A stretch of DNA of 25,225 nucleotides from CAZNVB01 sp964651495 (GTDB lineage Bacteria; Acidobacteriota; Aminicenantia; Aminicenantales; UBA8522). This document shows, piece after piece, positions 15,551 through 23,192 of the stretch (position 1 is the first letter of the stretch; each line of letters opens with the position of its first letter). The notes under the pieces were generated by a model, which worked only from the letters and a program-made list of their open reading frames with translations, ran no database searches and was not told the DNA's origin. The DNA is taken from contig CAZYWP010000033.1 of NCBI GenBank assembly GCA_964651495.1, forward strand, positions 1 to 25,225, written 5' to 3'. Both the position numbers and the translations under genes were made by a program.

Positions 15551-17194
15551 ATGCACGCCGATTTCTTGATCATCGGTTTGTACCTGGTCCTGATGTTCGC
15601 GGCGGGGATTTTTTTCAGCCGGAACATCAAGAACACGGCCGACTATTTCCTGGCCGCCCGCTCGGCGCCCTGGTTCTGGATCATGGGCGCCGTCTGGGCG
15701 ACCAACATCGGTTTCCTGCACGGCTACCTGGCGCACGGCGGAGCCGCCTACGAGTGGGGCATGATCCAGGCCAACTTTGAATGGTTTCAGGGTCCGTTCG
15801 GCTACATCATGTCCGGCCTGTTCTTTATCGCCTTCTACTGGCGCGCGGGGATATTTACCGTGCCGCAGTTCCTGGAGTGCCGCTTTGGCTCCGGCATCCG
15901 GACGATCTATTCCCTGTCCTGGATCTTTATCTTCGTCGTCACCATCGCCGCCGAATTCTACCTCGGCGGTATTTTCTTGAAGAATCTTCTGCGCATTCCT
16001 TTCTGGCCCACTGTCTTCGTCCTGGCCTTCGTCGTCGGGACATATACGCTCCTCGGCGGCCTGGGCGCGGCCATCATGATGGAGTTCGTCCAGTTTATCA
16101 TCATGATGCTCGGGACCATGCCGCTCGTCTTCATCCTCCTGAACATGGTCGGAGGGTTCGCCGGGGTTAAAGGAGTCTTGCTTGACCAGTGGGGAATCAG
16201 CCCGCAGTATTTCTCTGTCTTGCCCGACATCCACCATCCTTACGGCCCGGGGCCCTGGATAATATTGGGACAATGTTTTGTCACGACACTGGGCTGGTGC
16301 GCCGGCCATCAGTCCATGGTCCAGAGAAATTTGGGCGCCCGCTCGATCTATGACGCCAAGTTCGGCTATGTCGCGGCGGCAATCCCCAAGACCCTGGGAG
16401 CCTTTCTGTATGTCATTCCCATGGTCATCGCGCCCATCATCTTCGCTCAAAACGGGATTTTCGTCGAGCGTGCCGATGCCTCTTATGCCAAGCTCATCAT
16501 CAACCTGCTGCCGGCCGGAATGCTGGGCCTGTTCATCGCCGGGCTGCTCTCGGCCGGACTGTCCTCGATCTCGAGCGTCCTCAATTCCACGTCCACCATG
16601 ATCGTCAAGGATTTCTACGAGCGGTTCTTCGTCAAGGGCCGGTCCGACCACCACTATTTTGTCGCCGGCCGGGTGACGACGTTTGCCGTCATCGCGGTCT
16701 CCCTGCTCCTCGTCCCGGTCGTGCTCAAAGCTTACCTCATCATGTGGCTCGAGCAGACCCTGCTGGCCATGGTGCTGGGGCCGTTTATGGGAGTCTTGAT
16801 GCTGGCCATTTTCTGGCGCCGGGCCAACACGGCCGGCAGCCTCGCCGGGTTCATCACCGGCGGAGTCTTCGCCGTCCTGCTCCAGCAGGTCTTCGGGGTC
16901 AATATCTTCTTCCAGATCAGCTGGTGGTCCTTTGTTCTCACTGCCATCGTCACGGTCGCGGTAAGCCTTCTGACCGGGAATCCGCGGCCGGAGCAGGTGG
17001 ACGGGCTGACCTGGGAGAGTGATTTCCGGGCCAAGCTGGGCGAGGTCCTGGCCGAGCGGGCCGAGACCGCGGCCGTTAAAGTCGGCCCGCTTCACCGGCC
17101 CGTCCTCCGCCGTCCCCCCTTGTATTTGAACGTCAAGTACTGGGCGACGGTCATCTTTCTCGCCCAGGTTGTTCTGCTCTTCTTTTTCGGATAA
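15551..17194 (+). CDS. Sodium:solute symporter (SSS family)
   Basis: This 547-residue integral membrane protein has about 13-14 hydrophobic helices and the SSS pattern: SRNIKNTADYFLAARSAPWFWIMGAVWATN early, FTVPQFLECRFGSGIRTIYS, and GLLSAGLSSISSVLNSTSTMIVKDFY, whose Ser-rich helix matches the conserved Na2 sodium site region. The family couples inward sodium flow to uptake of sugars, amino acids or other small solutes. Its place between the arabinofuranosidases and araB-araD makes L-arabinose or an arabinoside the likely substrate; this is inference. Residues of about 475-520 form a charged cytoplasmic segment before a final helix. It is followed after 29 bases by a two-helix protein. Confidence 0.9.
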   Translation: MHADFLIIGLYLVLMFAAGIFFSRNIKNTADYFLAARSAPWFWIMGAVWATNIGFLHGYLAHGGAAYEWGMIQANFEWFQGPFGYIMSGLFFIAFYWRAGIFTVPQFLECRFGSGIRTIYSLSWIFIFVVTIAAEFYLGGIFLKNLLRIPFWPTVFVLAFVVGTYTLLGGLGAAIMMEFVQFIIMMLGTMPLVFILLNMVGGFAGVKGVLLDQWGISPQYFSVLPDIHHPYGPGPWIILGQCFVTTLGWCAGHQSMVQRNLGARSIYDAKFGYVAAAIPKTLGAFLYVIPMVIAPIIFAQNGIFVERADASYAKLIINLLPAGMLGLFIAGLLSAGLSSISSVLNSTSTMIVKDFYERFFVKGRSDHHYFVAGRVTTFAVIAVSLLLVPVVLKAYLIMWLEQTLLAMVLGPFMGVLMLAIFWRRANTAGSLAGFITGGVFAVLLQQVFGVNIFFQISWWSFVLTAIVTVAVSLLTGNPRPEQVDGLTWESDFRAKLGEVLAERAETAAVKVGPLHRPVLRRPPLYLNVKYWATVIFLAQVVLLFFFG

Positions 17195-17223
17195 GATTCA
17201 TGGAAAACAGGAGCCGAGGTCAA

Positions 17224-17454
17224 ATGGAAGAGAAAAAGGGAGCCGACCCGAGGCTGATTGTCGCCGTCCAGATGCTTTCCATCGGGGCCATCCTTCTTGT
17301 CCTCGGGCTGGTGACGTTTCTTCTCAGCCCGGTCAGTAGGATGGAGCCGTTCATGCGGCTGACCTTCCTGATCAGCATGGGCAGTATCGTCGCGGTCGGG
17401 GTGGGCTTTGGAATCAGCGGGATCGTCCGCTATCGGCGGGCCAAAAAAGCATGA
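17224..17454 (+). CDS. Small two-helix membrane protein, unknown
   Basis: This is a 76-residue protein. ATG 17224 is chosen over in-frame ATG 17200, because only the former has Shine-Dalgarno sequences (AGGAG and GAGG, 17209-17219). A charged N-terminus (MEEKKGADPR) is followed by two hydrophobic helices (VQMLSIGAILLVLGLVTFLL and LISMGSIVAVGVGFGISGIV) and a basic tail (RYRRAKKA). Its position directly after a symporter recalls the small partner proteins of other SSS transporters (for example YjcH with ActP, YhdT with PanF), but I see no sequence match to them. Its stop overlaps the next start (ATGA). Confidence 0.65.
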   Translation: MEEKKGADPRLIVAVQMLSIGAILLVLGLVTFLLSPVSRMEPFMRLTFLISMGSIVAVGVGFGISGIVRYRRAKKA

Positions 17455-18125
17455 AGATCATCCGGATCGCGCCGCGCTTGACCGACCCGGATGCGGCGGT
17501 CAGAGTCTTCTGTGCCAGGACGCTCAAACTCCCCGCCGCGGTTGAGCTCGTTTATGCGCCGTTTGTCCTGTTCCGCTATGCGGTCGAGATGACCCGTTTT
17601 CGGGGCGAGAAAAAGGCCTATGAGGGCCTCTTTCTGGCCGACTTGATCCAGGGCGGGCCGATGAACGTCCCGCGGGGGACACGCTTTGAGGTCGGGCCGG
17701 GCCTCGAAGACGAGTTTTCCCGGCTGATCCCGCACGTCGAAGGAAGCGAAAACGGCCGGACCTCCGTCATCCGGCTCGAGACCGGCCGTGTTTCGGAGGC
17801 TCAGGTCCTGCCCGCGCTCATGGAGCGGGAAGGGGCGATGGCCAGGGGAAAGAAGCTGCTGCGCTACGACTTGATGCGTCTGGCGGGAGGGCTGCGTCAC
17901 CGGAGGCTCGATATCACTCTGCTTCCCGGGGAACAGATTATCTACTATCCGCTCTGGCTGGTCTATTATCGCCGCCGGGGGGGCGAGGTCGCCTTTCGCG
18001 TTGTCGATGCCGTCACCGGCCGGCGGGAAGGCGGAGATTTAGCGCGTTCTATCGCCATGGGCCTGGTGGGGAAGAGGCCGGCCGGCCAGGCGCCTGAATT
18101 TTCCCAAGGAGCGCATCCGCGTTGA
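17451..18125 (+). CDS. Unknown 224-residue protein in the arabinose operon
   Basis: This protein overlaps both neighbours by 4 bases (ATGA at 17451, TTGA at 18122), so it is translationally coupled to the transporter partner and to araB. It has no signal peptide or clear membrane helix. Two segments look like repeats of one module: VYAPFVLFRYAVEMTRFRGE (about residues 34-53) and IYYPLWLVYYRRRGGEVAFR (about 162-181), each followed by a D/G-rich turn. The second resembles the Y-x-P-(L/W) strand plus VDAVTGR pattern seen at the ends of some zinc-ribbon-associated bacterial proteins. Function is unknown; the operon links it to pentose uptake or use. Confidence 0.65.
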   Translation: MKIIRIAPRLTDPDAAVRVFCARTLKLPAAVELVYAPFVLFRYAVEMTRFRGEKKAYEGLFLADLIQGGPMNVPRGTRFEVGPGLEDEFSRLIPHVEGSENGRTSVIRLETGRVSEAQVLPALMEREGAMARGKKLLRYDLMRLAGGLRHRRLDITLLPGEQIIYYPLWLVYYRRRGGEVAFRVVDAVTGRREGGDLARSIAMGLVGKRPAGQAPEFSQGAHPR

Positions 18126-19822
18126 AAAAAAGACCGTTAGCCCTGGGGTTGGATTTCGGCACCAATTCCGTCCGGGCGCTCATCGCCGACGTGACGAACG
18201 GACAGGAGCTGGCCACGGCCGTTCACGACTACGAAACCGGGCGGGCGGGCATCATCCTCGAGGCGAACGACCCAAATTTGGCCAGGCAGAACCCGGCCGA
18301 CTATGTGAAGGGGGTCGAGGCCGTTACCCTGGCCGTGCTGGCGGCGGCCAGGAAGGCCGAAAGGGCTTTCGACCCGGCCCGGATCATCGGCCTGGGGATC
18401 GATACCACGGGCTCGACCCCGATTCCCGTCGACCACACGGGAACACCGCTGAGCTGGCAGAAGAAATTTAAACACAACCCGAACGCCCAGGCGTGGCTGT
18501 GGAAAGACCACACGGCCTATGCCGAGGCCTCCGCCATCACCGAGCGCGCGGCCGCGGAGCATCCCGAGTATCTGGCCAAGTGCGGCGGGATCTATTCCTC
18601 GGAGTGGTTTTTCAGCAAGATCCTCCACTGCCTGCGCACCGACCCCGAGGTTTTCGCTGCGGCCTTCAGCTGGGTGGAGTGCTGTGATTTCATTCCCGGC
18701 CTCCTCGCCGGTGTCACCGATCCCTTGAGGATGAAGCGGAGCCGCTGCGCGGCCGGCCACAAGGCCATGTTCAGCGAAGCCTGGGGCGGGCTTCCGGCGG
18801 AGGACTTCCTGGCAGGGCTCGAGCCCAAGCTCGGCGATCTCCGCCGGCGTCTTTACGACAGGTCTTACACCTCCGCTAATGCGGCCGGACACCTGACTCC
18901 CGAGTGGGCCGGCCGGCTCAAGCTTCCGGCCGGGATCCCCATCGCCGTCGGGGCCTTTGATGCCCATCTCGGTGCCGTGGGCTCGGGCGTCGCCCCCGGC
19001 AGGCTGGTCAAGATCATCGGGACGTCGACCTGCGATATCGCCGTCTGGCCGAACGCCGAGCCGCTGGCCGATATCCCCGGCCTTTGCGGCATCGTCGACG
19101 GGTCGGTCCTGCCCGGCTACTATGGTCTCGAAGCCGGGCAATCGGCGGTCGGCGATATCTTCAACTGGTTCGTGAGCTACATCCAGCCCGGCGGCCCGAT
19201 TAAGGGTTCGCACAGAGCCCTGACGGCCAAAGCGGCGAAGCTGCGGCCCGGCGAATCGGGCCTGCTGGGCCTCGACTGGAATCATGGAAATCGGACCATC
19301 CTGGTCGATCAGCGTCTGACCGGGCTCCTCCTGGGCCAGACCCTGCTCACTACGCCCGGGGAGATTTACCGGGCCCTGATCGAAGCGACGGCGTTCGGGG
19401 CGCTGACCATCATCAGGCGGTTCGAGGAGTACGGGGTCAAGACTTCCGAGATCGTCAACTGCGGCGGAATCGCCGAGAAGAACGCGCTGCTCATGCAGGT
19501 CTATGCCGATGTCACCGGCCGCGAGATGAAGGTCGCGCGCTCCTCCCAGACCTGCGCCCTCGGCTCGGCCGTCGCCGGCGCCGTGGCCGCGGGAAAGGCA
19601 CGGGGCGGATACGGGACCTTTGAACAAGCCCAGGCTGCGATGTGCGGGATCAAAAAGGAGAGTTATAAACCGAACCGGGCCAATCAGGCGGTCTATCAGG
19701 ACCTTTACAAACTCTATTCCCAGGTCCATGATGCCTTCGGAAGGAAGACCTGGTCGGGGAAACTGTATAACGTGATGAAAGAGCTGCTGGCCATCCGTGA
19801 CCGCCAGAGGAAGAGGCGCTGA
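18122..19822 (+). CDS. araB: L-ribulokinase (FGGY family)
   Basis: This 566-residue kinase phosphorylates L-ribulose to L-ribulose-5-phosphate with ATP in the cytoplasm. The start is TTG 18122, with AAGGAG ten bases upstream; it overlaps the previous stop. AraB-type features are GLDFGTNSVRALIADV (phosphate-binding motif, Asp11), GIDTTGSTPIPVD, the AraB-specific NPNAQAWLWKDHTAY, the catalytic Asp280 (GAFDAHLGAVGSG), GTSTCDIAV, and the adenosine motif NCGGIAEKNALLMQVYADV. The length matches bacterial ribulokinases. A D-ribulokinase or other FGGY kinase is much less likely, given the AraB motifs and the adjacent araD. Confidence 0.93.
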   Translation: MKKRPLALGLDFGTNSVRALIADVTNGQELATAVHDYETGRAGIILEANDPNLARQNPADYVKGVEAVTLAVLAAARKAERAFDPARIIGLGIDTTGSTPIPVDHTGTPLSWQKKFKHNPNAQAWLWKDHTAYAEASAITERAAAEHPEYLAKCGGIYSSEWFFSKILHCLRTDPEVFAAAFSWVECCDFIPGLLAGVTDPLRMKRSRCAAGHKAMFSEAWGGLPAEDFLAGLEPKLGDLRRRLYDRSYTSANAAGHLTPEWAGRLKLPAGIPIAVGAFDAHLGAVGSGVAPGRLVKIIGTSTCDIAVWPNAEPLADIPGLCGIVDGSVLPGYYGLEAGQSAVGDIFNWFVSYIQPGGPIKGSHRALTAKAAKLRPGESGLLGLDWNHGNRTILVDQRLTGLLLGQTLLTTPGEIYRALIEATAFGALTIIRRFEEYGVKTSEIVNCGGIAEKNALLMQVYADVTGREMKVARSSQTCALGSAVAGAVAAGKARGGYGTFEQAQAAMCGIKKESYKPNRANQAVYQDLYKLYSQVHDAFGRKTWSGKLYNVMKELLAIRDRQRKRR

Positions 19823-20526
19823 TGCTCGACGACCTCAAGGAACTTGTCTGGAAGGCCAACCTGGACCTGGTGAACCTCGGCCTGGTGACTCTCACCTTCG
19901 GCAACGCCAGCGGGCTGGACAGAAAAAGCGGGATCCTGGCCGTCAAGCCGAGCGGGGTCTCTTATCAGAAGATGAGGCCGGCCGATATGGTGCTCCTGGA
20001 CCTCGCGGGGAAGAGGGTGGAGGGCAGGCTCAACCCGTCCTCGGACACGCCCACCCATCTCGAGCTCTACCGGGCTTTTCCGGAGATCGGCGGCATCGCC
20101 CACACGCACAGCGAATACGCCACCATGTTCGCCCAGGCGGCGCGGGAGATCCCCTGCCTGGGGACAACTCATGCCGATGTCTTTCATGGGGCTGTCCCGG
20201 CCACGCGCTATCTTCGGCAGGCCGAGGTCGCCAAGGACTACGAAAAGAACACAGGGCGGGTCATCATCGAACGGTTCCGCAGGCTGAGCCCGCTGGAGAT
20301 GCCGGGAGTGCTGGTCGCCAGCCACGGGCCGTTCACCTGGGGCGAGACCGCCGCCCTGGCCGTCGAAAACAGCCTGCTCCTGGAAAAAATCGCCAAAATC
20401 GCCCTGGGTACATCGTATTTAAGCCCCCGCAGCGTCCGCTTCCCGGCCTATCTCCTGGAAAAGCATTTCCGGAGGAAACACGGCCCGGGCGCTTATTACG
20501 GACAGAAAAAAGGAGAAAAAAAATGA
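19822..20526 (+). CDS. araD: L-ribulose-5-phosphate 4-epimerase
   Basis: This 234-residue class II aldolase/epimerase-fold enzyme converts L-ribulose-5-phosphate to D-xylulose-5-phosphate. The start overlaps the araB stop by one base (TGATG). It resembles E. coli AraD over its whole length: LVTLTFGNASGLDR, VKPSGVSY, NPSSDTPTHLELYRAFPEIGGIAHTHS, GTTHADVF, MPGVLVASHGPFTWG, and the end RRKHGPGAYYGQ. Zinc ligands are His94, His96 and His168. Asp75, Asp119 and the C-terminal Tyr225/Tyr226 fall at catalytic positions. The AraD-type ending and the HTHS-SHGPF pair favour AraD over L-fuculose-phosphate aldolase. Confidence 0.93.
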   Translation: MLDDLKELVWKANLDLVNLGLVTLTFGNASGLDRKSGILAVKPSGVSYQKMRPADMVLLDLAGKRVEGRLNPSSDTPTHLELYRAFPEIGGIAHTHSEYATMFAQAAREIPCLGTTHADVFHGAVPATRYLRQAEVAKDYEKNTGRVIIERFRRLSPLEMPGVLVASHGPFTWGETAALAVENSLLLEKIAKIALGTSYLSPRSVRFPAYLLEKHFRRKHGPGAYYGQKKGEKK

Positions 20527-21941
20527 GGAACATCCCCAGGATTAAGCTCGGGATTGTCGCCGTCAGCCGGGACTGCTTTCCCGTCGAGCTGTCGAGAAGA
20601 AGACGCCGGCTAGTGGTCCGGGAGTGCCGGGCCAGGAAGATCCCGGTCATCGAGATTCAGACCATTATCGAGAAAGAAAAAGACGTTCTCCAGGCGCTGG
20701 CGGAGACCCGGGATAAGAAGGTCAACGCCCTGACCATCTACCTCGGGAACTTCGGACCCGAGGGGCCGACGACCATGCTGGCCCAGAAATTCGACGGGCC
20801 GGTCATGTTCGCCGCGGCTGCCGAAGAGACCCAGGAAGATCTTTTTCAGGGCCGAGGGGACGCGCTGTGCGGCCTGCTCAACGCCAGCTACAACATCGGC
20901 CTGAGGCGTTTGAATCCTTTTATTCCCGAATATCCCGTCGGGGGGGCGGCCGAGGTGGCCGATATGATCGCCGGGTTTCTGCCGGTGGCCCGGGTCATCC
21001 TGGGCCTGCGGAAGCTCAAGATTTTTTCCTTCGGCCCGCGGCCGCAGGATTTTCTGGCCTGCAACGCCCCGGTCAAGCCTCTTTATGACCTCGGCGTCGA
21101 GATCATGGAGAACAGCGAGCTCGACCTCTATGATATTTTCCTGGCAGCCAAGGGGAATCCGAGAATCAAGGCGGCCGCCAGGGAAATGAAAGCGGAGCTC
21201 GGCCCGGGCCTGGCTTACCCCGACCTGGTCGAGAAGCTGGCCCAGTACGAAGTCGCCCTGCTCAAGTTTATGAAGGACCAGCTGGGCGCTTCCGAATACG
21301 GGGTGTTCGCCAACAAATGCTGGCCCGCCTTCGAAAAATACTTCGGGTTCGTCCCCTGCTACATCAATTCGCGGCTGGCGGCCCGGGGCATCCCGGTGTC
21401 CTGCGAAGTCGATATCTACGGCGCCTTGAGCGAGTACATGGCGACCTGCGCGACCGAGCTTCCAGCCACCCTTCTCGACATCAACAACAGCGTCCCGATT
21501 GACATGTATGAGGCCTCCCGCAAGAGGGTCGGCTCGTACAAGCCGACCGACCTCTTCATGGGCTTTCACTGCGGCAACACGCCTTCCGCGTGCTTGATCG
21601 GGGGAGCGCTCAAGTATCAGCTCATCATGCACCGGCTGATGGAGGGCGACAAGGAGCCGGATATCACCCGGGGTACGATGGAGGGCCGGATCCGGCCCGG
21701 CGGCATCACCATCTTCCGCCTGCAGTCAACCGCCGACTCTGTGCTGCGTTCTTACGTCGCCGAGGGTGAGGTGCTCGACGTCGACCCCAAGTCGTTCGGG
21801 GGCATCGGCGTTTTCGCCGTCAGAGAGATGGGCCGCTTTTACCGGCATGTGCTCATCGAAAAGCGCTTTCCCCACCACACCGCCGTCGCCTTCCGGCCGG
21901 CCGGAAGGACGCTCTACGCGGCGGTCCGGATGCTCGGGGTC
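20523..21941 (+). CDS. L-fucose/L-arabinose isomerase family protein (3' end in gap)
   Basis: ATG 20523 overlaps the araD stop (ATGA) and has GGAG upstream. The 473 readable residues have the two-lobed FucI/COG2407 architecture. Glu295 (SCEVDIYGALSEYM) and Asp319 (LLDINNS) have the same 24-residue spacing as metal ligands Glu337 and Asp361 of E. coli FucI; a C-terminal HHTAV histidine is a candidate third ligand. The sequence does not show the AraA pattern. Between araB-araD and arabinofuranosidases, the expected reaction is L-arabinose to L-ribulose. The text ends at RTLYAAVRMLGV, near the usual C-terminus, so few codons are hidden in the gap. Activity on L-fucose or D-arabinose is the alternative. 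Confidence 0.85.
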
Positions 21942-22041
21942 NNNNNNNNNNNNNNNNNNNNNNNNNNNNNNNNNNNNNNNNNNNNNNNNNNNNNNNNNNN
22001 NNNNNNNNNNNNNNNNNNNNNNNNNNNNNNNNNNNNNNNNN
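21942..22041. other. Assembly gap, 100 N
   Basis: This placeholder gap cuts the end of the isomerase gene and an unknown length of following sequence. The short open reading after it (YIIPIEYIE) is too brief and AT-rich to be trusted as coding. Confidence 0.97.
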
Positions 22042-22055
22042 TTTATATTATTCCG

Positions 22056-22074
22056 ATAGAATATATAGAATAGG
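22056..22074 (+). promoter_or_regulatory. AT-rich promoter candidate with repeated ATAGAAT
   Basis: ATAGAAT occurs at 22056-22062 and 22065-22071; TAGAAT at 22066-22071 is a -10-like hexamer. No -35 can be judged because the gap is adjacent. The predicted start is about 25 bases before ATG 22103. Confidence 0.3.
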
Positions 22075-22102
22075 TAGCCTTTAGAACCGAGGTGACAGGG
22101 GA

Positions 22103-23140
22103 ATGAAGGCGGCCGTCCTGACGGGGATGCGGAAGGTCGAAATCCACGACGTCCCTGATCCTAAGATCCGGGCAGAAGCAGACGTCCTCCTGAAGGTGGG
22201 CGCGACCGGCCTCTGCGGCTCGGACATCCATTACTACAAAGAAGGCCGGATCGGCGACCAGGTGGTCGAGTATCCATTTACCGTCGGCCATGAATGCGCG
22301 GGTACGGTCGTAGAAGCGGGTCCCGCCGTTGCCCGCCTCAAGCCCGGCGACCGCGTGGCCGTCGACCCGGCGATCGTCTGCGGCCGCTGCGACCAGTGCC
22401 TGGACTACCGGCCGAACACTTGCCGCCACCTCATGTTTCTCGGCACGCCGGGACAGCTGGCGGGATGCTTGAGCGAGTTCATTGTCCTGCCGGAGCAGAA
22501 CTGTCATCTTCTCGGGGATGAGATGACCTTCGCGGAGGGAGCCCTGGTCGAGCCGCTGTCTATCGGTCTGCACAGCGTCAAGCTCCTGAACGGTCTTGGG
22601 CCCGGGAAGATCGCCATTTTGGGGGCGGGGCCGATCGGCCTCAGCGTCTTGCTGGCGGCCCTGTCATCCGGAACGGAGCGGGTTTATATGACTGATAAGA
22701 TTGCGTCGCGGCTCGAGGCCGCCGAGACGGCCGGCGCGGCCTGGACCGGGAATCCCGAGCAAAAGGATATCGTGGCCGAAGTCCTCAGCCGCGAGCCCGC
22801 CGGCCTGGACGCCGTTTTTGAATGCTGCGGCGACCCCGCCGCCCTGGACCAGGCGGCGGACCTGTTGAAGCCCGGGGGCAGCCTTTTGCTCATCGGCATT
22901 CCGGCGGAAGCGCGGGTCTCATTCGATCTCCACAAGCTGCGACGCAAGGAAAGCACCATCCGCAACGTCCGCCGCCAGCGCTATTGTTTCTCCGAGGCGA
23001 TCGACCTTATCAAGAGCAAAACGATTGCTGTCCGGTTCATGGCCACCCATGCGTTCAACCTGGAGGAAGCGCCCCGGGCCTTTGACCTGGCCGCCGGCTT
23101 CCGCGATAGCGTGATCAAGGCGGTCCTCCGCAACACCTGA
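22103..23140 (+). CDS. Zinc-dependent polyol dehydrogenase (sorbitol DH-like)
   Basis: This 345-residue medium-chain dehydrogenase has a Shine-Dalgarno-like GAGGTGACAGGGG before ATG 22103. Catalytic zinc residues are Cys38 (GLCGSDIHYY), His63-Glu64 (YPFTVGHECAG) and Glu150 (LVEPLSIG). Cys93, Cys96, Cys99 and Cys107 form a complete structural zinc lobe. The Rossmann motif is GAGPIG (174-179), with Asp198 (YMTDK) at the end of the second strand, which favours NAD over NADP. The pattern is that of sorbitol, xylitol and L-arabinitol dehydrogenases; threonine dehydrogenase is less likely. Following the arabinose operon, it may oxidise a pentitol, but the gap leaves linkage unclear. Confidence 0.85.
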   Translation: MKAAVLTGMRKVEIHDVPDPKIRAEADVLLKVGATGLCGSDIHYYKEGRIGDQVVEYPFTVGHECAGTVVEAGPAVARLKPGDRVAVDPAIVCGRCDQCLDYRPNTCRHLMFLGTPGQLAGCLSEFIVLPEQNCHLLGDEMTFAEGALVEPLSIGLHSVKLLNGLGPGKIAILGAGPIGLSVLLAALSSGTERVYMTDKIASRLEAAETAGAAWTGNPEQKDIVAEVLSREPAGLDAVFECCGDPAALDQAADLLKPGGSLLLIGIPAEARVSFDLHKLRRKESTIRNVRRQRYCFSEAIDLIKSKTIAVRFMATHAFNLEEAPRAFDLAAGFRDSVIKAVLRNT

Positions 23141-23144
23141 TTTT

Positions 23145-23173
23145 TTGACTTTGGCTTTGGGCTGTGCCATGAT
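23145..23173 (+). promoter_or_regulatory. Promoter candidate for the RsbRD-like gene
   Basis: TTGACT (23145-23150) is followed after 17 bases by CATGAT (23168-23173), which carries an extended TG at 23165-23166. The predicted start is near 23180. The ATG codons at 23169 and 23172 would lie within the -10 box, supporting the later GTG start. Confidence 0.4.
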
Positions 23174-23192
23174 GGCGTCGAGGAGAAGGGAC

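Noticed and set aside
14741..17095. 784-residue antisense ORF opposite the symporter
   Set aside because: Its composition (Asp/Gly/His/Arg-rich, no hydrophobic core) is typical of the reverse frame of a GC-rich membrane-protein gene, and it includes Ns.
18137..19729. 530-residue antisense ORF opposite araB
   Set aside because: It is a long open frame caused by GC-rich codon bias; no domain pattern is seen and araB on the other strand is certain.
19797..22073. 758-residue ORF beginning inside araB and ending after the third gap
   Set aside because: The isomerase starts at ATG 20523, overlapping the araD stop; the upstream part is out of frame with araD and the downstream part crosses Ns.
22042..22073. 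C-terminal codons YIIPIEYIE of the isomerase
   Set aside because: The stretch is very AT-rich compared with the gene, looks like a promoter region, and its frame relative to the gene is set by an arbitrary gap length.
23115..23150. Terminator after the polyol dehydrogenase
   Set aside because: GCGG-TCCT-CCGC is only a 4-bp stem inside the coding sequence and is separated by about nine bases from the T-run, which itself continues into a -35-like TTGACT.
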